This document shows, in pieces, positions 46,556 through 56,412 of a stretch of DNA of 64,000 nt (position 1 is its first letter; every line of letters begins with the position of its first letter). This DNA is from Nocardia cerradoensis NBRC 101014 (GTDB lineage: Bacteria > Actinomycetota > Actinomycetes > Mycobacteriales > Mycobacteriaceae), in contig NZ_BAFW01000199.1 of the NCBI RefSeq assembly GCF_000308535.1, positions 1 through 64,000 of the forward strand. Direction: 5' to 3'. Made by a program: the position numbers and the translations under genes. Under the pieces are notes generated by a model. It was given only the letters and a program-made list of their open reading frames with translations, made no database searches and had not been told where the DNA came from.

Positions 46556-46581
46556 GAGCGCACAAGCACCGAGCCGACGAC

Positions 46582-46618
46582 AAGGCCCGGATCTGCCACC
46601 GCAGATCCGGGCCTTTCG
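46582..46618. terminator. Bidirectional terminator between TetR and DUF3107 genes
   Basis: Perfect 15-base stem AAGGCCCGGATCTGC / GCAGATCCGGGCCTT with a four-base CACC loop, ending in TTT. The stem gives A-start and T-end on both strands, so it can stop both converging transcripts. Confidence 0.9.
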
Positions 46619-46660
46619 AGTTCGATACAGCGGCGACGAGTTCGTCTCGCCGCAGGAGGA

Positions 46661-46888
46661 TCAGACCGCGGCGAAACCCACGCGGCCGCTGGTGGAGGTG
46701 CCGATTTCGACGTAGGCCACCTTCGATGCCTGGATCAGGTACTTGCGCCCCTTCTCGTCCTCGAGGGTCAGCACACCACCCGAACCGCTCAGCGCGCCGG
46801 ATACCAGCGCCTCGACCTCCTCGGGGGTCTGCGAGCTGGCGATCACCAGTTCCCGCGGGCTATCCGAAATGCCGATCTTGACCTCCAC
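46661..46888 (-). CDS. DUF3107 family small protein
   Basis: 75 aa, the actinobacterial protein known as TB9.4 in M. tuberculosis (Rv3208A): VEVKIGISDSPRELVIASSQ, TPEEVEALVSGAL, LIQASKVAYVEIG. Compact alpha/beta, no signal. Function unknown. GTG 46888 is preferred because AGGAGG is 6 bases upstream; the TTG at 46894 would abut that site. Confidence 0.85.
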   Translation of the reverse strand: MEVKIGISDSPRELVIASSQTPEEVEALVSGALSGSGGVLTLEDEKGRKYLIQASKVAYVEIGTSTSGRVGFAAV

Positions 46889-47012
46889 GGCCAACCTCCT
46901 AGAGTCCAGATGGTGTCGCTGCCCAGGCTAGTGCAGCGCGGGGGCCGGCGACGATGCGCCCGCCTGTGCTGTCAGCGAACAGCCGCCGGTCCCGGCGGCC
47001 GTCGCGGGCGGC

Positions 47013-47711
47013 TCATCCCAGGCTCAGTACCCGCATCCGCTCGGCATGCGAGTTCTGCATCCGTTCGAACAGCGCCGCCACCCCGTTGAGGTCGCCGGTC
47101 GCGGTGAGGACCAGTTCGGTCAGCTCGTCGCGCTGGGCCATGACGTACTGCGCCTGGGTGATGGCCTCACCGAGCAGGCGGCGGCCCCACAGCGTGAGCC
47201 GGTCGCGCTCGGAGCGGCTGACGGTGACCGCCCGGCGCACCTCCTCGATGACGAATTCCGAGTGGTGGGTTTCGGCCAGCACATCGCGCACGACCGCGGC
47301 CACTTCCGGCGCGAGCGCATCGGCGAGCACCGCGTAGAAGTCGGCGGCGATACCGTCACCGACGTAGAACTTCACCATCGACTCGAGCCAGTTCGAGGGA
47401 TCGGTCGACGCGTGGTAGTCGTCGAGGGCCCGCACGAACGGCGCCATCGCGTCGAAGACGTCGACACCGCGGCCCTGCAGCGCGCGCTCGAGCGTGGCGA
47501 AATGCTCCATCTCGGCGGCGGCCATCTTCGCCACCGCGACCTTGCCCCGCAGCGTGGGCGATAATTTCGCCTCTTCCGCCAAGCGGTAGAACGCGGAGAT
47601 CTCACCGTAGGCGAGCACCGCGAACAAGTCGGTGACACCGAGATGGTCGGCGGGGATTCGATGATCGGATTCGGTCGAAACACCCAGCGCGCCAGATGTG
47701 TTTGCACCCAT
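47013..47711 (-). CDS. Ferritin-like (MiaE-type fold) protein
   Basis: 232 aa four-helix protein, matching in length and position M. tuberculosis Rv3210c. Carboxylate-bridged metal motifs are plausible in GEISAFYRLAEEAKLSP, AAAEMEHFATLERAL (ExxH) and LAETHHSEFVIEEV (ExxH). Members resemble the diiron tRNA hydroxylase MiaE, but the substrate is unknown. Transcribed toward the DUF3107 gene. Confidence 0.8.
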   Translation of the reverse strand: MGANTSGALGVSTESDHRIPADHLGVTDLFAVLAYGEISAFYRLAEEAKLSPTLRGKVAVAKMAAAEMEHFATLERALQGRGVDVFDAMAPFVRALDDYHASTDPSNWLESMVKFYVGDGIAADFYAVLADALAPEVAAVVRDVLAETHHSEFVIEEVRRAVTVSRSERDRLTLWGRRLLGEAITQAQYVMAQRDELTELVLTATGDLNGVAALFERMQNSHAERMRVLSLG

Positions 47712-47840
47712 GGCCACCACCCTAATAGGTCGGCGCCCGGAGGGGGCGGTGGCGCGGCGCCGAAAAGAGTTCCCCTGCGAGCCGCGCTTCACACCGCCCT
47801 GTCCGAGCCGACGGGTAACTGCTTCGCCGCCACCGCCGGC

Positions 47841-48914
47841 TCATGCCTGGTCGCCCAGGAATTTCTCCAGGTAGCTCCAGGTGGTGTCGCGGGCGATCAG
47901 GATGCCCAGATGGCTGCCGGGCGAGGTTTCGTAGCGCACCTCGCGGGCGCCGGTCAGCGTCCGCTGCCCGTGCGCCACCGCCGCCGCGGGGGTGATGACG
48001 TCGTCGGTCCCGCCCACGAGCAGTACCGGCGCGGCGATCTCCGCCAGCGCGATCGGCCGCTCGCCGACGTGCACCACGCCCTTGCCGATGTCGTTGGCCA
48101 GCATGAATCGACTCCACAGCTGGTTGTAGAAGCGGCCGGGGTAGCCGGGCAGCTGCGACTGGAACCGGTCGATGGTCTCCATCCGGGCCAGCGTCGCCGC
48201 ATCGGTCAGATTGCTCGCCAGGAACATCGGCCGGCGCAGTTCCCGATCCCAGGCCGCGGCCCGGTAGGCGATGCGGGTCAGCGGCGCCGGCACACCGCCG
48301 GTCGCCCGGATCAGGTTCGACACGATCCGCCCGCCGTCGATGCGCGCCAGCGCGCGGACCTGCGGAACACCGTTGACGCGGTTGTAGTCCAGCGGTGCGC
48401 CGACCGCGGTGACCGAGCGGATCGGCAGGGTCGCGTCGGCCGCGGCGGTGAGCAGCGACAGCACGCCGCCGAGCGACCAGCCGACCAGATCGACCGGAGC
48501 GCCGTCACGATCGGCCGACACGCGCCGCACCGCCTCGGGCAGGATGTCGTCGACCCAGTCCTCGAATCCCATGCGCCGGTCGGCGAAGCCGATCTCGCCG
48601 TAGTCGACGAGGTAGGGGCGCCGGCCGATCTCCAGCAGAAAGCGGGCCATACTCTGGTCCGGACGCAGATCGAAGCACACCGCCGGGGCCGCCAGCGGCG
48701 GAACCATCAGCACTGCCGTGTCGTCGGCGGGCGGCGGTCCGGCGGGATCGACGTCGAAGCGGCGCAGCAGCCGATGCGGTTCGTCCCAGAGCACCGTCGA
48801 GGGGGTGGGGACGGGGGCTTCGATGCCGTCGCCGAAGGTCAGCGCCCATGCGTTGCGGGCCGCGACGCCCACGGTCTCTGCCAAGCTCACAGCGACCAAT
48901 TTATCGTGTGACAC
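47841..48914 (-). CDS. Alpha/beta hydrolase related to PHA synthase/depolymerase
   Basis: 357 aa. VLMVPPLAAPAVCFDLRPDQ, then SMARFLLEIGRRPYLVDYG, nucleophile elbow LVGWSLGGVLSLL, acidic residue in VGGTDDVITP and C-terminal His in SPGSHLGILI complete a triad. The layout is like class III PHA synthases (PhaC), but those use Cys in the elbow; here it is Ser, so hydrolysis is more likely than polymerisation. It lies between two genes that neighbour each other in the mycobacterial order, and so is an insertion. Confidence 0.8.
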   Translation of the reverse strand: MSHDKLVAVSLAETVGVAARNAWALTFGDGIEAPVPTPSTVLWDEPHRLLRRFDVDPAGPPPADDTAVLMVPPLAAPAVCFDLRPDQSMARFLLEIGRRPYLVDYGEIGFADRRMGFEDWVDDILPEAVRRVSADRDGAPVDLVGWSLGGVLSLLTAAADATLPIRSVTAVGAPLDYNRVNGVPQVRALARIDGGRIVSNLIRATGGVPAPLTRIAYRAAAWDRELRRPMFLASNLTDAATLARMETIDRFQSQLPGYPGRFYNQLWSRFMLANDIGKGVVHVGERPIALAEIAAPVLLVGGTDDVITPAAAVAHGQRTLTGAREVRYETSPGSHLGILIARDTTWSYLEKFLGDQA

Positions 48915-49420
48915 ACCGTCTCACATATGTGGGCTGGGCCACGCCGCACCGGACCGCTCGCGGACCCGGCGGGCGAAAGCAGACATATCGGCCGAGCGCG
49001 ACCCGTCCGCGCACTTCCGTGAAATCACCGTTCCGGTCGACCGCGCAATTTCGCGGATCATGATGAATTGCCGTGTGCCGCATACGGACCGGACACCGAG
49101 CGACGGACGGGCGAGAGCGGGAGCGAGGCGAAGAAAGCTATCACGCTACAATCTCTATGGGCAACGGAAATTTTCGCTCGCACCGTCATATCCCGGCCGG
49201 TTGATCGGGACCGGTGGTCGAGGCAGTGCGACAAGGGGTAACCGGGGCCCACCGAAAATGTGCGCGCACCAGATCCGCGACCCCTTTGCGCCGCGCTCGG
49301 ACAGCGATCCGGGTGGCGAGAGTGCAGGTGGAACCCGCCGGAAATGTGGTGGCCCGGAAATCCGGTCCCAATCCACCCTCGTGCGCGCTGGATGCGACAA
49401 ACACGAGGAAGGCACGAATC
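48915..49420. other. Long gap / probable 5' leader of the DEAD-box helicase gene
   Basis: 506 bases without a convincing gene. A TACAAT hexamer at 49147-49152 could be the helicase -10, which would leave about 260 bases of untranslated leader. Long leaders are common for cold-induced DEAD-box helicase mRNAs. The first third would hold the promoter of the hydrolase gene on the minus strand. Confidence 0.45.
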
Positions 49421-51064
<1,644 letters not shown>

Positions 51065-51090
51065 TCGCCGGATCGGTTAGTCTCGCTGAC

Positions 51091-52308
51091 GTGCTCGCAC
51101 CCGAGCGGCGGACGCGCGCCGACCTCTATGCCGCAGTCGCGATCGCCGTTGTCGTGGCGATCGCGGCGGTTGTCGTGTGGTCGACGAGCGACGCCCGCGG
51201 CACCGAATCCGATCCCGCGGCACATCCGGCCTCGGTGGCGCCGTCGGCCGATCGGCTGCCGGATGCCCTCACCGAACGATGGCACGCCCCCGACGACGTC
51301 GCCGCGCGGGCACTGACCTCGAGCGGCGTCGCCATCACCGGGGACGGCGGCACCGTCCGCGGCCTCGACGCCGCCACCGGGCGTGAGCTCTGGAAGTATC
51401 AGCGCGATCTGCCGCTGTGCGGGCTGGAGAGCCAATTCGCCACGGTGATCGCCACCTATCGCGATCCGCGCGGTTGCAGCCAGACCACCATGCTCGGTGC
51501 CGAGGACGGGCGCCGGCGCACCGCGCGCAGCAGCTATATGGACTCGCAGGTCCGGCTGTCCACCGACGGCACCTACGTGCTGGCCCAGGGCCCGCGCCGG
51601 CTGGAGGTGTGGCGGTCGGATCTGGTCCGCACGCTCGAATACGGCTACGTCGACGCGCAGGTGAACCCGCACACCCAGCCCCGGCACGGCTGCACGCTGC
51701 TGTCGGCGGCCTCGGGCGGCAGCCGCCTGGCCGTGCTCGAACGCTGCCCCGACGATGCCGCGGACCGGCTGACGGTGCTGAATCCTGCGCCGAAGGACGC
51801 CTCCGCTCCGGAGGAGTACGGCTCGCACGTCGTGACCGAACCCGGCGCGGCGGCCGCCAACGCCCGCGTCGTGGCGGTCACGGACAACCGGATCGCGCTG
51901 TATCTTCCCGGAACCGACGCCGCCCCACCGGAATTCGCGATCTACGACACCAACGCGAATTCGCTTGCGGTGCACCGTCTCACCGCGCCGATCGCAGACA
52001 ACAGCACGGTCACCCGGCTCGGCTCGGCGTATTTCGTGTTCACCGGCAACAGCGTGATCGCCTTGAGCGCGAGCACCTTCGAGCCGCTGTGGACCGCACC
52101 GGACGCCCTGGGCGCACCGGCGATGATGGCGGGCAACGTCCTGGTTCCGGTCGCCGACGGTATCGCCGCGCTCGATCCGGGCAGCGGCGCCCAGCAGAAG
52201 CGGATCCCGTTGCGGCGCAGCGACTATCACGGGGAGCCGATTTCGCTGGCCGTGAGCGGTCCGGTGGTGCTGGAGTTGCGGGGCGGCCGGCTCTACGGAA
52301 CCAGCTGA
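51091..52308 (+). CDS. PQQ-like beta-propeller membrane-anchored protein
   Basis: 405 aa. One N-terminal transmembrane helix (DLYAAVAIAVVVAIAAVVVW), then an external domain with repeated VxGLDAATGRELW-type blades (GTVRGLDAATGRELWKYQRD; VIALSASTFEPLWTAPDA; GIAALDPGSGAQQKRI), i.e. a quinoprotein-like propeller without visible PQQ residues. Two Cys pairs could form disulfides. Same position as Rv3212 next to the helicase. GTG start 26 bases after the helicase stop, so likely co-transcribed. Function unknown. Confidence 0.8.
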   Translation: MLAPERRTRADLYAAVAIAVVVAIAAVVVWSTSDARGTESDPAAHPASVAPSADRLPDALTERWHAPDDVAARALTSSGVAITGDGGTVRGLDAATGRELWKYQRDLPLCGLESQFATVIATYRDPRGCSQTTMLGAEDGRRRTARSSYMDSQVRLSTDGTYVLAQGPRRLEVWRSDLVRTLEYGYVDAQVNPHTQPRHGCTLLSAASGGSRLAVLERCPDDAADRLTVLNPAPKDASAPEEYGSHVVTEPGAAAANARVVAVTDNRIALYLPGTDAAPPEFAIYDTNANSLAVHRLTAPIADNSTVTRLGSAYFVFTGNSVIALSASTFEPLWTAPDALGAPAMMAGNVLVPVADGIAALDPGSGAQQKRIPLRRSDYHGEPISLAVSGPVVLELRGGRLYGTS

Positions 52309-52364
52309 GCCCACGCCCCGATCCGTCCGCCCGCCCGGTCGCTCGGTGCGGCATGATCGAAATC

Positions 52365-53000
52365 ATGAGTGCATCGGACAGGGACTATCGGCTGGTGCTG
52401 CTGCGGCACGGTGAGACGGCGTGGTCGGCGGCGCGCAAACACACCGGGCGCACCGATATCGCGCTCACCGAACGCGGCGAAGCGCAGGCCCGGGCCGCCG
52501 GGAAGGTCGTGGCGGGACTCGGCCTGAGCGATCCGCTGGTCCTGACCAGCCCGAAGCAGCGGGCCGTGCACAGCGCCGAACTGGCCGGGCTGCCCGATCC
52601 GCGGATCGACGACGACCTGGTCGAATGGGATTACGGCGACTACGAGGGCCTGACCACCCCGCAGATCCGCGAAACGGCGCCCGGCTGGACGGTCTTCACC
52701 GGCGACGTCCCGGGCGGTGAATCCGCCGATGCGGTCGGCGCGCGGGCCGACCGGGTGCTGGAGTCGGTGGCGCCGGCGCTGCGTACACGCGATGTGGTGC
52801 TGGTCGGGCACGGACATTTCTCCCGGGTGCTGATCGCGCGCTGGGCCGGTTTCCCGGCCCGGGAGGGACGGCGATTCTTCCTGTCCACCGCCGCGATCAG
52901 CGTACTGGGCCACGATCACCAGGCCGCGACGATTCTGGCGCACAACATCGTGCCGCCGCCCGAGGCGAGTCGAGCATCCGATACGGAGGCGGGCCGATGA
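52365..53000 (+). CDS. Histidine phosphatase (phosphoglycerate mutase-like)
   Basis: 211 aa. LVLLRHGETAWSAARKHTGR carries the RHG catalytic His; TSPKQRAVHSAEL, the acid residue in EWDYGDYEG, and LVGHGHFSRVLIARW (second His) complete the site. It corresponds to M. tuberculosis Rv3214 (gpm2), shown to be an acid phosphatase and not a mutase. ATG 52365 gives the family length; ATG 52353 is also possible. It overlaps the next gene by four bases (ATGA). Confidence 0.9.
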   Translation: MSASDRDYRLVLLRHGETAWSAARKHTGRTDIALTERGEAQARAAGKVVAGLGLSDPLVLTSPKQRAVHSAELAGLPDPRIDDDLVEWDYGDYEGLTTPQIRETAPGWTVFTGDVPGGESADAVGARADRVLESVAPALRTRDVVLVGHGHFSRVLIARWAGFPAREGRRFFLSTAAISVLGHDHQAATILAHNIVPPPEASRASDTEAGR

Positions 53001-53476
53001 TTCGCCGCGCCACACCCGAGGATGTGCCCGCCCTCGTCGAACTCGTCTACGACCTCGCCGAGTACGAGAAGGCGCGCGAACAGTGCGCCTTGACGGCCGC
53101 CGACCTGCACTCCGCCCTGTTCGGTCCGGCGCCGGCGCTGTTCGCCCACGTCGCGACCGTCGACGGGCGGGTCGCCGGATGCGCGGTCTGGTTTCTGAAC
53201 TATTCGACCTGGACCGGTAAGCACGGCATCTACCTGGAAGATCTGTACGTCCGGCCGGAGGCGCGCGGTCGCGGCCTGGGCAGGGCGCTGCTCGCCGAGC
53301 TGGCCCGCGAGGCCGTGGCCAACGGGTACACCCGGGTGGATTGGTCGGTGCTGGACTGGAATACGCCCTCGATCGAGTTCTATCGCGGGCTGGGCGCGGT
53401 GGCCCAGGACGAGTGGACCGGGTTCCGGCTCGCGGGTGACGCGCTGGCACGGCTCGCGGATTCCGGAAATTCCTGA
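52997..53476 (+). CDS. GNAT-family N-acetyltransferase (diamine acetyltransferase-like)
   Basis: 159 aa. MIRRATPEDVPALVELVYDL, WTGKHGIYLEDLYVRPEARG and the acetyl-CoA loop RGRGLGRALLAELAREAVAN are clear, followed by DWNTPSIEFYRGLGA, as in spermidine/diamine acetyltransferases. The acceptor is not known. Starts inside the stop of the phosphatase gene (ATGA), so the two are co-translated. Confidence 0.9.
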   Translation: MIRRATPEDVPALVELVYDLAEYEKAREQCALTAADLHSALFGPAPALFAHVATVDGRVAGCAVWFLNYSTWTGKHGIYLEDLYVRPEARGRGLGRALLAELAREAVANGYTRVDWSVLDWNTPSIEFYRGLGAVAQDEWTGFRLAGDALARLADSGNS

Positions 53477-53492
53477 GAATTCTGCGCGCCGG

Positions 53493-53519
53493 TGTCGATT
53501 CCGCGGCGGGATGCGCGTC
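53493..53519 (+). promoter_or_regulatory. ECF42-type promoter (consensus match)
   Basis: TGTCGA (53493-53498), 17 bases, CGTC (53516-53519), an exact match to the ECF42 -35 and -10 elements, about 50 bases before the DGPF gene. The other ECF42 operon at 17057 has a similar but less perfect copy. Confidence 0.75.
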
Positions 53520-53569
53520 GAAGAGTTGAATGGCTCGAAAGGCGGGCCACCCACTCGGAGGACGAAACC

Positions 53570-53911
53570 ATGTCGCAATATCTGATCCTCATCTACCAGG
53601 ACGAGCGTGCCGTGGCCGAACCGGAGTCCGGCAGCGCGATGTTCGACAGTCATCGGCAGTTCGGTGAGGCCCACGCGGCGGCGCTGCGCGGCGGAAACGC
53701 CTTGCACCACAGTCACACCGCCACCAGTATGCGACCGGACGGCGCCGGTGACTTCGTGATCACCGACGGCCCGTTCGCCGAGACCAAGGAGCAGCTGGGC
53801 GGCTACTACCTGATCGAGGCCGAGGACCTCGACGCCGCGATCGCCATCGCCCGCCGCGTGCCGATGAGCTCCGGGGGCGTGGAAGTGCGCCCGGTCCTCG
53901 AATTGAGCTGA
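53570..53911 (+). CDS. YCII/DGPF-domain protein (second copy)
   Basis: 113 aa: MSQYLILIYQDERAVAEPES, FVITDGPFAETKEQLGGYYL, DLDAAIAIARRVP. It has the DGPF signature in exact form. A GGAGGA ribosome site lies 7 bases before the ATG and the sigma gene follows 8 bases after the stop, so it is the usual partner/target of the next gene. Confidence 0.9.
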   Translation: MSQYLILIYQDERAVAEPESGSAMFDSHRQFGEAHAAALRGGNALHHSHTATSMRPDGAGDFVITDGPFAETKEQLGGYYLIEAEDLDAAIAIARRVPMSSGGVEVRPVLELS

Positions 53912-53919
53912 GCCGCACC

Positions 53920-55239
53920 GTGCTCGACGACCACTCCCCCGGCCCCGCCCGCCTCGACCGCTCCACCGACCGGGTCGCCGCGGCGGTGGCCGACGCGCAT
54001 CGCCGGGAGTGGGCGTTCGTACTGGCGGCGACCGTGCGGGTGACCCACGACCTCGAGCTCGCCGAGGAATGCGTCCAGGACGCGTACGCGCAGGCGCTGG
54101 TGCGATGGGCCGCGGACGGAATTCCGTCCCGGCCCGCGGCCTGGCTGACCACGGTGGCGCGCAACCGCGCACTGGATCTGCTGCGCCGGCAGTCCACCGC
54201 GCGCCGCGCGTTGCCGTTGCTGATCGCGGACGAAACAACCGCCGGGACAACCGATTTCGATGCCATCGATCCGTACGATCCGCAGTTCCCGGACGACCGC
54301 TTGCGACTGATCTGCACCTGTTGCCATCCGGCACTGGCCCCGCAGACCCAGGTCGCGCTCACTCTGCGTCTGGTCTGCGGGCTCACCACGGCCGAGGTGG
54401 CGCGCGCCTTCCTGGTGGCCGAGCCGACGATGGCCGCGCGGATCACCCGCGCCAAGAAGAAGATCGCCGCGGCCCGGATTCCCTACCGGGTGCCGGGACC
54501 GGCCGAACTGCCCGAGCGCGTCGAGGCCGTGCTGGCGGTGGTGCATCTGCTGTTCACCACCGGGCACACCGCACCGTCGGGCGACGACCTCATCCGCCGC
54601 GATCTGACCGAACGCGCCCTCGATCTGGCGCGAATGCTGCACGGTCTGCTGCCGGAGGATCCGGAGATCGCGGGCCTGCTCGCGCTGCTGCTGCTCACCG
54701 ACGCCCGCCGCGCGGCGCGGGTGACGGCCGGCGGCGCCATGGTCGCGCTGGCCGATCAGGACCGCGCGCGCTGGGATCGGGAGGAGATCACCCAGGGCAT
54801 CGCGCTGGTGCGCTTCGCGCTGGAACGGCGGCCGGGCCGCTACGCGTTGCAGGCCGCGATCGCCGCCGTGCACGCCGAGGCGCCCAGCTACGCCGCCACC
54901 GACTGGCAGGAGATCCGCGGGCTCTACGACGTGCTGATCCGGATCTGGCCGTCGCCGGTGGTGGCGCTCAATCGCGCCGTCGCGATCGGGATGGCGGGTG
55001 ATCCGGCCGCCGGGTACGCCGCGCTCGACACCCTGGCCGCCGAACCGCAGCTGGCCGGGTACAGCTACCTGCCCGCCGCGCGCGCCCACTTCCTCACCGA
55101 ACTCGGGCGGTTCGACGAGGCCCGGCTCGCCTACTCCGAGGCCCTGCTGCTGACCGAGAACGCCGCCGAGCGCGACTTTCTCGACCGCCGCCTGGCCGAG
55201 CTCGACCGGCGCGCGTCCGGCCGCCACAACGGCCGCTGA
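53920..55239 (+). CDS. ECF42-group RNA polymerase sigma factor (second copy)
   Basis: 439 aa. Region 2: DLELAEECVQDAYAQALVRW and RPAAWLTTVARNRALDLLRR; region 4: APQTQVALTLRLVCGLTTAE and VARAFLVAEPTMAARITRAK; then a helical C-terminal domain of about 230 residues (DVLIRIWPSPVVALNRAVAI). GTG start. The same architecture as the sigma at 17487, though they are clearly diverged. This pair sits inside the mycobacterial-order block and looks inserted there. Confidence 0.92.
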   Translation: MLDDHSPGPARLDRSTDRVAAAVADAHRREWAFVLAATVRVTHDLELAEECVQDAYAQALVRWAADGIPSRPAAWLTTVARNRALDLLRRQSTARRALPLLIADETTAGTTDFDAIDPYDPQFPDDRLRLICTCCHPALAPQTQVALTLRLVCGLTTAEVARAFLVAEPTMAARITRAKKKIAAARIPYRVPGPAELPERVEAVLAVVHLLFTTGHTAPSGDDLIRRDLTERALDLARMLHGLLPEDPEIAGLLALLLLTDARRAARVTAGGAMVALADQDRARWDREEITQGIALVRFALERRPGRYALQAAIAAVHAEAPSYAATDWQEIRGLYDVLIRIWPSPVVALNRAVAIGMAGDPAAGYAALDTLAAEPQLAGYSYLPAARAHFLTELGRFDEARLAYSEALLLTENAAERDFLDRRLAELDRRASGRHNGR

Positions 55240-55277
55240 GGCGGCGTTTCGCGCGGTCGCGGGCATAGGGTGGACCG

Positions 55278-55892
55278 ATGGATGTGACCGTTCGTCCCGT
55301 GACGGAATCGGAGGTGCCCGAACTGGCCCGCGTGCTGGGTCTGGCGTTCGACGACGATCCGATCGTGCGGTGGTGCATACCGGCCGAACGCACCCGGCCC
55401 GCGCGCGCGGCCATCATGTTCGGCGCGCTGATCCGGCATCTGTACCTGCGGCACGGGGCAGTCGACGCGGCCTTCGATCCGTCGGGCCGGATCGTCGGGG
55501 GCGCGGTGTGGTCGCCGCCCGGGCAGTGGAATTCCTCGGACGCCGATCAGCTGCGGATGCTGCCCGCGCTGGCGCGTGCGTTCCGGCTGCGGCTGCTCGC
55601 CGCCGGGCGCATGTCGGATCGGATGAGCAAGGCGCATCCGCACGAACCGCACTGGTATCTCGCCATCGTCGGCACCGATCCGGCGGTCCGCGGCAAGGGG
55701 TACGGGCACGCCCTGCTGGCGCCGCGGCTGGCGCACTGTGACGAAACCGGCGCGCCCGCGTATCTGGAATCCAGCAAATTCGCCAATATCGCCTATTACG
55801 AGCGCTACGGGTTCGATCTGCGTAGCGAACTCGACGTCACCGGCGGCGGACCGCTGCTGTGGCCGATGTGGCGTCAGTCCGCGACGTCGTAG
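55278..55892 (+). CDS. GNAT-family N-acetyltransferase
   Basis: 204 aa: MDVTVRPVTESEVPELARVL, WYLAIVGTDPAVRGKGYGHA (acetyl-CoA loop) with LLAPRLAHCDETGAPAYLES, then ANIAYYERYGFDLRSELDV. This form (long middle region, C-terminal Glu-Ser-Ser) is common in actinomycetes and acts on unknown small molecules or toxins. Its end overlaps the convergent membrane gene by 19 bases. Confidence 0.88.
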   Translation: MDVTVRPVTESEVPELARVLGLAFDDDPIVRWCIPAERTRPARAAIMFGALIRHLYLRHGAVDAAFDPSGRIVGGAVWSPPGQWNSSDADQLRMLPALARAFRLRLLAAGRMSDRMSKAHPHEPHWYLAIVGTDPAVRGKGYGHALLAPRLAHCDETGAPAYLESSKFANIAYYERYGFDLRSELDVTGGGPLLWPMWRQSATS

Positions 55893-56320
55893 GCCTGGGC
55901 CATCCAGCGCACCGACGGCGGCGAGAAGATCAGGCCGAGGGTGACCAGAGCGAGCAGCCCGACCGGAATGCCCAATTCGAATCGATGCGAGCTGAGCATG
56001 TACCAGGCGGCGGGCAGGAGCAGGACCTGCGCGATCACCACGATGGCCCGGCCCCAGCGCTTTCCGCGCAGCAGGCCGATACCGGCGGCCAGCACCGCGC
56101 CGGCCAGGATGACGAACCAGGCGGCGGTACCGTAGGCCGATTTCGCGGAGGTGTCCGAAGACGTGATGCCCTGCACCACGAGCACGATCGCGATGATCAC
56201 CCCGATCAGGCCCTCGAGCGTGGCCAGCGCGCCGGCGCCGCGCACCGTGCCCGGAGTCGGGTCGGCCGCGCCGCCGGTGGTGCCGCCGGTGCTCTCACTG
56301 TCCGCGTTCTGCTTCGCCAC
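55874..56320 (-). CDS. Small integral membrane protein (Rv3217c-like by position)
   Basis: 148 aa with four predicted helices: GALATLEGLIGVIIAIVLVV, AAWFVILAGAVLAAGIGLL, GRAIVVIAQVLLLPAAWYML, IPVGLLALVTLGLIFSP. Short Gly/Thr-rich N-terminal tail. No known domain. Position matches a small membrane protein gene in the mycobacterial order. Function unknown. Confidence 0.7.
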   Translation of the reverse strand: MAKQNADSESTGGTTGGAADPTPGTVRGAGALATLEGLIGVIIAIVLVVQGITSSDTSAKSAYGTAAWFVILAGAVLAAGIGLLRGKRWGRAIVVIAQVLLLPAAWYMLSSHRFELGIPVGLLALVTLGLIFSPPSVRWMAQAYDVAD

Positions 56321-56412
56321 CCGCCCAGCGTAGAACCGCGCGAACCGGGCCTCGCACGCATGGTCACCTCCGCGGCGGGATTCGGCGGCGATCGCTCAGT
56401 AGGCTGCTCAGG

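Noticed and set aside
48915..49420. A small protein gene before the helicase
   Set aside because: Short open frames there have shadow-like Arg/Pro composition and no ribosome site.
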